Part shown: in pieces, positions 52,701-62,900 of the stretch
Position numbering within the stretch: position 1 is the stretch's first letter
How the letters are laid out: the number at the start of each line of letters is the position of its first letter
From: Myxocyprinus asiaticus
Taxonomy: Eukaryota; Chordata; Actinopteri; Cypriniformes; Catostomidae
DNA length: 64,000 bases
Assembly (NCBI RefSeq): GCF_019703515.2
Contig: NC_059348.1
Coordinates: 21,934,156 to 21,998,155 of the forward strand
Direction: 5' to 3'
The notes under the pieces: model-generated
Database searches by the model: none
What the model was told of the DNA's origin: nothing
The model's input: the letters and a program-made list of their open reading frames with translations, nothing else
Program-made: the position numbers and the translations under genes

Positions 52701-55700
52701 GAGACATAGTGCGTGTGGAGGCTTCACGCCATCCACCACGGCATCCGCGCTCAACTCACCACACGCCCCACTGAGAACGAACCACATTATAGCGACCACG
52801 AGGAGGTTACCCCATATGACTCTACCCTCCCTAGCAACCGGGCCAATTTGGTTGCTTAGGAGACCTGGCTGGAGTCATTCAGCAAGCCCTGGGATTCAAA
52901 CTAGGGAACTAGCGAACTCCAGGGGTGGTAGCCTGCGTCTTTTACCACTGAGCTACCCAGGCCCCGTTTTTGTGTTGTTTTGTAGTCTGATTAAAATACA
53001 AAACGTCTGTGATGATCACGTCTGTATGAATGTAAGAGCTGCTTTTAACTCATAAAGAACACACGAAAAGCGAAAGCAACTGTGGCAGTGTTTATGACTA
53101 ATGTTTACATTTGTAGGTGTGAATAAAGTCTGTGCTTCATAATCTTATGTGTTGTTTATTGACCAACATTAGTACATACACATAAAAAATATACTGTAAA
53201 TTGATATTATAGTGCTTTATTATTATTATTATAATGTGTTACGTGTGTGCCTAAAATTATAAGTATCCCTAAAGTATACCTTTTTGTGTTTTCACAGTGT
53301 TGTTGTCACAGTTGTTTAAAATTACTTTTTTTGAGCTGTTTCCATCGCTTTGCAATTGTCTGATTGTCTGAAGAGATTGTCTGCTCTTCCTTGCATTCCC
53401 GGATATCATCCTCAAATTTTCCACCTGAATTTCTCAACTCGTATTCAACAACCTGAATGCTGAGACCTGAAATCCACCACTTGAATAATAAAAACTTGAA
53501 TTTCACAACCTGAATTTTTTTTAGGTGAATTTACACAAAATATTTTCAAATATTGAAAATTAACAGCAAACAGTCTTTTTTTAATTCGGGGCCTTTTTCA
53601 AATTCAAGTTCTGGTGATATAAAAATGATGCCAACCCTCAAACAAGCAAGACAGAGCACAACAATTGAATAAGTCTCAAAACGTGTTTTTAAAAATTGAA
53701 GTTTTAAACTGACACAGCATTTTAAAAATGTGGCGCTCCTGCGCGAGATGCTGAAAAATAGCGAGACAGTGCAGTGGTCAAAGATGTCCATCTAGCACAT
53801 ATTTACATAGAAACAACAATGAAAAAACAGCACAGATAGATGCAAAAACACATTCGGTGTGAATGTCCCCAAAGAGAGTGAGTGAAAGAGAAAACCTCAG
53901 TGACTATATGACTACCCGGGCAGTGTAAGATGACTGCTTTTAGAGTGCTATCAGCAGGGTGTGGCAGCACAGACACATAATCGCTTGCCTGCCAAGACTG
54001 AAAGCTGATGCTGCGGTTTCATTGCTGCATCTGTGCTCAGGTTTGGTCTTGATTTGAGACATGGCGAGCTAAAAGTCCTGAAAGTTCCTGAAATGGTAGA
54101 TTTGTGCTGAACGCACAGACAATCGGCCAAAAACAAACAAGATTTTCTCTAAAGTAAGGGATCTTGCTAAGACGTGCTGGAGGGAGTATTAGTCAGTACT
54201 GTATCAGCGTTGTGAACGGGACCATCGGGTCATGCCGTGAGCTACATGTCTGACTTATTTGGCTGAGTCAAGATGTCATTATGAATAATGTCCTCCTTTT
54301 GTTCCCTCCACGGGAAAGGTAGCTAAAATTAGCTACATCTTGTACTGTGTACAAAGCAGCCATGAATTCAGAGACACGGCTCGGGAAGCCGCATTGATGT
54401 GCAAGGGTGTATTCCTCCAAAATGAGATCTTCGCAATTCCTGATACATTTATTTATCTCCATCACATCTAGTGATCTTTGAGACAAGTGCTCTTGGGGAT
54501 GACGTATCCAAAAACATGCTACAATCTTTTCATATGCCTGCTAACAGAAATGTAGATGGTAGGGCTGTCACAATTAGGGATGTCCCGATACCATGTTTTT
54601 TTTTTGAGAATGAGTAAGAGTACCAATATTTTTTTAGTACTCGCCGATACTCTGATATCTATTTTTTTTTCAATATCAGCAGTTTATTTAAATTTTATCA
54701 TCAAAATTATGTTTAAGTAAATAAATACAAAATGTAATCAAATGAAAGTATAACAATTAATTTTCAACATGAAATAGTATTATTTTTATTAAATGAAGTG
54801 CTTTTATACAGAACCTCACAGAACAATTCTAAATACAACATTGGAGATATTTTTGTCAAATAAAGTGCTGCATAATAGAACATCACAGATTTGAGATATT
54901 GCTTAAATGTAATAAAGTTACTATTGATTTATTATTATTATTAGTAGTAGTAGTATAACAGTGAATATTACATAACTATACAGCAGTGACCTATTTCCGT
55001 CATACTTTTTTCATTTAGACTGAGCTTTTATTTTGAAGTGTTTCTGTGTCGTTAGACCAAGGAGCTCTGATGTAATGACGGCAGATTTCAAATCCAGAAA
55101 TTCGGTCGCTACGTGAATCACAGTAATTATTAAACCACAAAGGCTACTATTTAAATAAATAAATATGTAGTCTGTATGTGACTTGTGCTAAAAATTGAAT
55201 TAACACTTTGCCTGCTGAGTATGCGATGCTCATAATAGTGTTTTCCGTGCATGAGCCCAGGATCTCTACAGGTATGAGCAGTTTCTTTCTCTATGTCAGC
55301 ACAACACCGGCTCCACACATTCACAAGCACTCACATTTAAAAAACTGCACGTGCAAACAATCTATTTATCTCATTAAATCGCAGCTTTTGCTGTTAAATA
55401 ATCTCACTAGGTGATTTTAATCTGTGCGCTGAATGTTTACATAATGACATTCGTACATCAGATGGTATCGGCTTTTGGTATTTTTACGAGTATGAGTACA
55501 AGTACATGAGCATGGTATCGGACCCGATTCCGATACCAGTATCGGTATCGGTGCATCCCTAGTCACGATCATGGAATTTTAGCTGTCGATTAATTGCCAC
55601 GCAAATAATCATGATTAACAATTTAAGAATGTATTTCCCATTAAGTGAATATTGAAATTAAATGAAACCAGAGCACTTTGTTGGCTTGTTGCGTTGTTTA

Positions 55701-58229
55701 CACTTTCACATGAGCATGGTGTGAACAACCGCACATCATAGCGCTCCACAGGCACTTTCATTTAGAGCACACATAATTTACTACTGCACTGGAAAGAGAG
55801 ACATTAAAATGTGCATTTCAATGCATTTCACATTTCTAGATTTCCTTAAAATTCCCTTATTTTAATTTAATTTAATTTTTCTTCCACTATTAAAACACAC
55901 AATAATTGTGGTTATCTCAAATATTCTGGATTAACTGCAATCAGGCAATTATGTAACAACCATGACAGGCCAATGTGAAAGTTATTATGATGTTGATGTT
56001 AACCACTTTGGAATCAGCTTTACACAGTACAACATGTCTATTTTTTAAAATGAAGCACATAAAAGTTACATTGAAATACTGGTATCTATTGTACGATCAT
56101 TTGATTAAGAAAAAAATAGTATGAATCAACTGAACAGTAAAGCTACAGTGAACCTCCAATGATTATGGCATGAATAAGTAATGTGAAAGCTCTTCCTCAC
56201 CTCTTGAAGAGCAGGATAGCGATGACAATAATGACAATGAGCACCACGGCGAGCACAGGGCCCATGACCCAAAGCATCTCAGGTTGATCCACACTGCGCA
56301 GCACACTGCCGTTATCCATTGCCACAGTGATGGGGTCTGAGTACGGGCTGGCCGAAAAGATCCGCTACACAGAGAGAGAAGGTTTCAGATAAGAGCCACA
56401 TCCACAGAGAGGCTAAAATGGCATGCAACGGATATTATGGTGGTCCTGAATACTACCGGGTGAACAAAAGTAAATACAAACTTGTGTGGATATAATGCTG
56501 CATATTTATGTATTATGATCACAAACATTTTGAACTTGTGACGTACTCAAAGACCCCATGAAATCAAAAGCAAGGTTTAGCTTTAAGTCCATGTTTGTTA
56601 GCTGTGAAATGACTGTGAATTTGGGGACAGTAGGTAGAAAGTTCTGCAAAAATTGGTCTGTGCTTACCAAAATTCAAGCAACTGTCCCCTAGTGGCCAAA
56701 GCTGGAAATGTTGTTGAACATATGGGGACATTTGAGCTCCAGTTTCCAGGTGAAAAGGAATGCATATTTTTTTTTATCTCCCCAAACCCAAACCCTAAAC
56801 CTAGACTTTAGTGTAGCAAAAATTTAATTTTAGATCGAAAATGTAACCTCCAAATTGCGTTCACCATTGTCTGTGCGAATGCATTTACTTCCTAGTTTCC
56901 ATGGGACCAGAACACGTGTCTCAGAGGTTGCTCGTGCAACATGCTATTAGTAGCACCAGAGGAAAAGGTAACAATCACCTTTGAATTGATCCAAAAATTT
57001 CTGATCGGAGATTGCGCTTGTCAGTAATTTGCCAGTATGGGGTTGGTTTCAGGGTACAAGAGTTTTCGGAAGCTATTTGTCGATTTCCTGCGTGATCATG
57101 TTGTTGAGGTCATCTATGTTGTGAACTTCTAAAAGTTGTAAAAGGTTTTAGGAGATGTACATAATGAAAATGTATATCCTTTCTCTTCTGGGAAACCAGA
57201 CCGAAAATGTTTATGACTCATCCTGCATTCAGGGAAGAATCCTAAAATTATTTTTGTCCAATTAAAAGCTAAATGCTGCAACCTCAGCAGATTCCCTTTG
57301 GAGTAGAATCCACAAAAGTCCCTTTAAGGCAAGTCAATTCACTCTGCGGACATTTTCGTAACATCTCTGAGCAGCTATTTTCTACAGTATGTAGGCCTAC
57401 TGTAAGTAAAATGCATACAATTACAGCTTTAAAAGGTTCAAATCTGTTTGTCAAGATAACATTTCAGTAATATATTTCAGATCAGAAATAAAAAATGTTT
57501 GCTTCTTCGGCTCAAGACATGATAAAATAACTTTTCAGGCTGGTCCCGCTTATGTGTGATACCTCTATTTATCGTAAATTTGTCTGGCTCATTTCATTCA
57601 TGAAATGCAGGACTTCTATTCCAACAGCTGTTAAGTGTTACGATTTTACCTATTAATTTTCCAACAAGTGGTCTGTTTCCTTCTACTTATACTGTCTGTG
57701 AATCTAGTCCTAACAACTAATTCTTTTCCTGGGCACAGCAGGCCTTGTACACACATGTAGCATGTCTTTACATCTGTCTCCATGTCAGAAAAGGTTCCTC
57801 TTAAACTCTGCCATGCTGCATTCACCTTTTATTAGCATATGTCACACCTCTACATGTGACAATGTGGAGACAGACACAGACAAAGAAAATAGGGAGGAGG
57901 AATTTTTTTAAAAGGGGAATGAATGCAGAGTAAGAGCATAGGCGCAGAGGTGTAAAAAAGAAACATAGAGCGAAAGCAAGATTCTTTCTCTCTCTCTCTG
58001 TGGCTTTGATAAATGCGAAGCAGAGGAAGGGAATCATATCCTCTTCATTAGTGCTCAAACCATGGTGATGGTGAGCTGCAGAGAAGGAGGGTGAGACAGG
58101 GAGCAAAAGGAGCCTGTGTGAAGGGACTTAAATGAGACATCTCCCTGCTGTGGCCTCTTCCCTGCATGCGCCCTGGGACAGGTTCAAATTCTGCCTCACA
58201 AAGAGCCTGAGATGAAAACAAACAGTAAA

Positions 58230-58272
<43 letters not shown>

Positions 58273-59907
58273 AAGAAAAAGAGAAAAAGGGTTGAGGAAA
58301 GATGGTGTCACTACCACTTCCTTTATCTGTATTGGGAGAGGGCATCCACATAGACACCAATTCCTTGAGGGCCCTTCATCTTCCCCTCTCTGTCCTCTCT
58401 CTCTCTCTCTCTCTCTTCCTACTGTCACAGCAGAGTGGGGCGCTATAATAGCTCAGCTCAGCATGACTCCTCTATTAGCACAGAAATATTAATTGAAGAG
58501 ATAAGCAGGATATTAGCTCAAGGAGACTCAAAGTCATGAAGACGTATTATCGTCGCTGTTGATATGACAATCGAACTGTTAACATGGTGGTTTATGTGAG
58601 TGTGGGTGGTTGCATGTGTGTTATACTGGGAAAATACTGGAAATTTCAATGCATATGATGTAGTTTTTTTTTTTTTTAATAGGGGAAAAATTTATTGTCT
58701 CACCTACCCTGCTGGAAAAAATGGGTTGTTCCAGCTTAAGGTGGTCATGGTACGATATGTGGTACATGAATGGAACACTGTATGGTTCATGGTATGTAAA
58801 CCATGAAAAGTACAAGGTGGTCTACTAGCTTTAACAAGCTTGACTAAGATCGTCTAACAGGTCGAAATCAGGTCCACCAGCTGTTAACCCCCCAAAAATG
58901 TGCCTTATATTTTAAAATATGAAAAACCTGGTTTTATTCAATTAAAAAAATAACAATCTGACTAAATTTACCTGAAAAATTAGGTTTCACCAACAAAAGA
59001 CATTTTTTGTGGGTTAGATCAAGTAGAAATGGATATGCGAGGTAACAGTTGCAGGTTATCATTTTTTTTCAGTGCAGCCACCACCTTAAGCTGGTTTAGT
59101 TGGATTTTAAAAGTGTATAAAATGGTAAACTTTCTCCAAAATAAATAAATAAATTCAATAAATATCTGTCATATTTCACACACACACACACACAAAAAAA
59201 AGTATATTTTGCCTTATGAAAGTGAAGCCTATTTTAGGACCATTCAGCATATTGCGGCCCACTTTGAGAAACGTCCTGGTTCTCCCAATGGCCATTCCGC
59301 CTCTGGTGAGTATACATCATCGCAGTTTATTTACGATGATTTTATTAAGAAAATCATTCATTTGGACAGGATGATTTGAGAATGATTTGTATTTGTATTT
59401 GTATTTTTTATTAATAGTCCTTTTCTTTATAATGAAATATGATCTGAACATTTCTTTGTGAGATTCCCTCATCAACACTTTGAAAACACTCCCTCTGTTT
59501 TATTCCTTCGACACTACTGGCACTCTCTCTCCCTCTCTCTCTGTCTGTGCTGATCATGCATGTATGGTGAAATGCATCTTAGCAGATGGGGCGGTCACCT
59601 TTTCTGCTGCTGGACACCTACTGCTTAGAAGGTGAAAATGTTTCCTAGAGCACTTTAATGCAATTTGAGTATGACGTGTTAAAGGCAGTTAATGTCATTA
59701 ATGTGTCCTACATTAGAATTTCCTACAAACAAGAAAAAATAAAAATTAAATCAAACCCGAATGTTAAACGTGACACTCCATTGAGCAGATGTCCCTGAGG
59801 CAGCAGATGAGGGTTAGTCTCAATGCGGGCATTCTGCTAATGTAAACACTTTATCTGGCAGAAACAGCTCGGCCGCCACAGGCCCTCCCTAACTTCACCA
59901 GCCAGCT

Positions 59908-59942
<35 letters not shown>

Positions 59943-62900
59943 GATTTTGCTTTTCTCTTTGTTTCATTTTTTTAACACACAGCACACTGTTCTCTAATGC
60001 AGGGGTTTCCAACCTAGGTTCCCATGGGACCTTGGAAAAGTCAATGATTGTTCCACTGCAGAAAAAAAATGTACCAATTTTATTTTATTTTTTTTTATAA
60101 ATGTTTTGCTTAATACACGAAACAAATTTTTTCCAAAGGGGCAAAAAAAAAACAACAACAAAAAAAAAACATTTGTTTACTCTTTGAATTAAGTTTATTA
60201 TTCTTACCCCTTTGGCTTTTTTGTTTTCTTTATTTAAACATAAATCAGACTTAATATCTTTGTTTGATTATTTGATTAATTTATTTGTCTTGTTTTAAGA
60301 ATGTTTAGATATTTTGTACTGAAAAATTAAAATAAAAAACTGAGTAAGAAAATAATTTTTTGGGAGGCAATACATTTTAAGGCAATATTCTTTGTCAAGC
60401 TGTTTTGGAACAATATTTATTATATACACAAATGTATTACACATTATAATATATTAATAAACAAATATTTATTAAAAACCTGAAAAAGTCTTTCTTCAGA
60501 TTTATACATCTAACATTACTCTAGTAGTGAGTTAAAAGAATTTACGCTGTCAATTAAAAACAACGTGAACATAAAATAAATAAATAATAATAATTCAATT
60601 TAATTTGTTTGGCTTTAGAACAATAACAATACAAAAGCCAGTTATTTCATTCTTGCAAACAAAATGTTGTCTTTATAATATCATGCTCACTATTTTTCTG
60701 ACACAGTATAAATAGGTCTTTATACATGACAATATACAGCTTTCTTATATTTTAATTAGGGGGTCCCTCACATGGCGATCATCATATTTGTGGGTCCTTT
60801 TGAAAAACCCTGCCCCAATGTTATCTCTCTACTGAACTGTTGGACATCCAAACAACACTCTTTCTCTCTAACCCATCTCTCTGTCTTGTTTTGCTCACGT
60901 TCATAGTAACATCTTAAGCTTGCTTGTCCACACCTGCTTACAATGATTCTGTTCACACACTCTATCTATCATGCGATTTCACACTCTCCTTGGCTTGTTT
61001 ATCTGCCTCGGGTGATGCTTGTACACAAAGACATTCTCTCTCTCTCTGTTCCTTTCTCTTTTCCATTTTTTTTACTCCATAGACATGGCCTTCCAGTCGT
61101 TCTGGTGGACTGAGACACTCTTGGAATTATTAACAACACTGTCTATAGTTTCAACACCAGTCAGACTTTAACAGTCAAGGTCCAAATTTAACACTCACAA
61201 GCGCCAAATGTGAGTAAAAAATTACTTTGGTTAGTTTGTCAGTTGAATGGTAACTTTATTAGGACTGCTACATAATTGTTTAAATTTAATTGTAAGTATG
61301 ATAATATGACATTGATGCAAGCAGATGTAGGTGACACAAATCAAAGACATACAAGCTGTCGCTACTTGCGTGTCTTCTAATGACTTTTACTTCAGTGGAA
61401 AATTGATCATCAGTAGATTATCTAGGATGCCTCAGGTTTTTTCTCTACTCTTTGTGGTGACACATGTGGAATACTCCTCGCATTAAGCTACCAAATGAGT
61501 TACAGGTAAGTCTTCGCGTTTTATTAACAGGTGCTATTTCACCTTACAAGTGAGACAGTAAAGGCCCCTGTGTTGGAGCTCAGTTCACATCCAAGACATT
61601 CATTCATTTCCTAAGACAGTTCTACGGTAGGAAAGCTACTGGAGAACCCAATCTGAAGGGGCCAGATGCGGAAGGCAGATGCCGTTGTGTGTTCCTACGA
61701 GAAAGCACTCTTTGGCCACGGACACATCCGTAGGCTTGTTCTTTCAAACCTTGCATACTCAACGATTCATTCTCAAATTGTCAGTAGGCTTGTTTAATCT
61801 TCATTAGTTAAACAAGCATGCATGTGCATCCACAGTCTCTATGGACCAGGACGGTCTCTGAGAGGTTTCAGTGTTCAGGAGTCCGAATGAATGAGGGGGG
61901 CCGGAGAGGTTGACGGGGTTAAGCAAAGGAGGGGCGGCAGGGCCTTTGAAGTGCTGAGTTAGGAAGCTGTCCCCCTCTTTTCATCATAAAGCATGGATGA
62001 CAGATTAATGCCTAAGCTTTAGGGATACTTAAGACTCAGCTTCAAGGGAATTAGGACAAGCTTCCGTGCTCCCAAAGCCCTGCCGCACAAATCCATTCTC
62101 CTGTTCTTTCCACTGCGCTGAGATGGAGCAGCTCAATGTGACAAACACTGCTGACACGACCAAGAGAGGAAATTATGAATATTTATCCAACTGGCCCTCT
62201 GGACATCCGGGCTATAACTTTCAGCTATGATTATTTCCAGGGCTGTGTGGGCACTGAGTTTGATTCTTTGATTTTTTTGAGAAGCAGAAGGAAACACAAG
62301 AGGGGCAGAGGGAATCGTTGAGGCGTTTAAGCTAATGCTTGTTCGACAAACAAAGCTTACTGAGCTTTGCTGCTTATTAGAAGAAAGCTTTGGCAAGACT
62401 CACATGAAGTCATCATAGAATTAGTGTTATGCAACTGACACTGAAATTGCCTGAGCAGCTGAACTGTCAAAGATAAAAAAGGCAGCAAACACAACAAATC
62501 AAGGGGTCAGGTTTTGGCTGGTTAGCATGGACAGTTAGCCCCGTCTGGTAGATGCCGAAACTACACCATTTTGGAGGCAAAAAGCATCTTTCTCCATTGA
62601 CAGCCATTTAAAAGCAGCCATGAATTAAGATTAAATATTTTTTGCAAGCAACATATAAATGGCAAATACTTCATTATATAGTAGTAAATGTTTTGCTAGT
62701 GACTGATATTTTTGGAGGGCTATGGCAGGAATCAGGACTTTCACTGTAAAAAGAAATGAATTTTGGGTTGTTTCAGACCAAAACGTATTGTATGCCTTCA
62801 AAAGACTTGAAATATATTGCACAAGTCGCATGGAAAGCCTTTTTGACACTTTTGGGTCCTTTTATATGTTTTAAAGTGAGTCACTATCAACTACCATTGA

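Noticed and set aside
58048..58428. 126-codon minus-strand frame with a Leu-Ser run
   Set aside because: It reads through GA/CT simple repeats and shows no domain.
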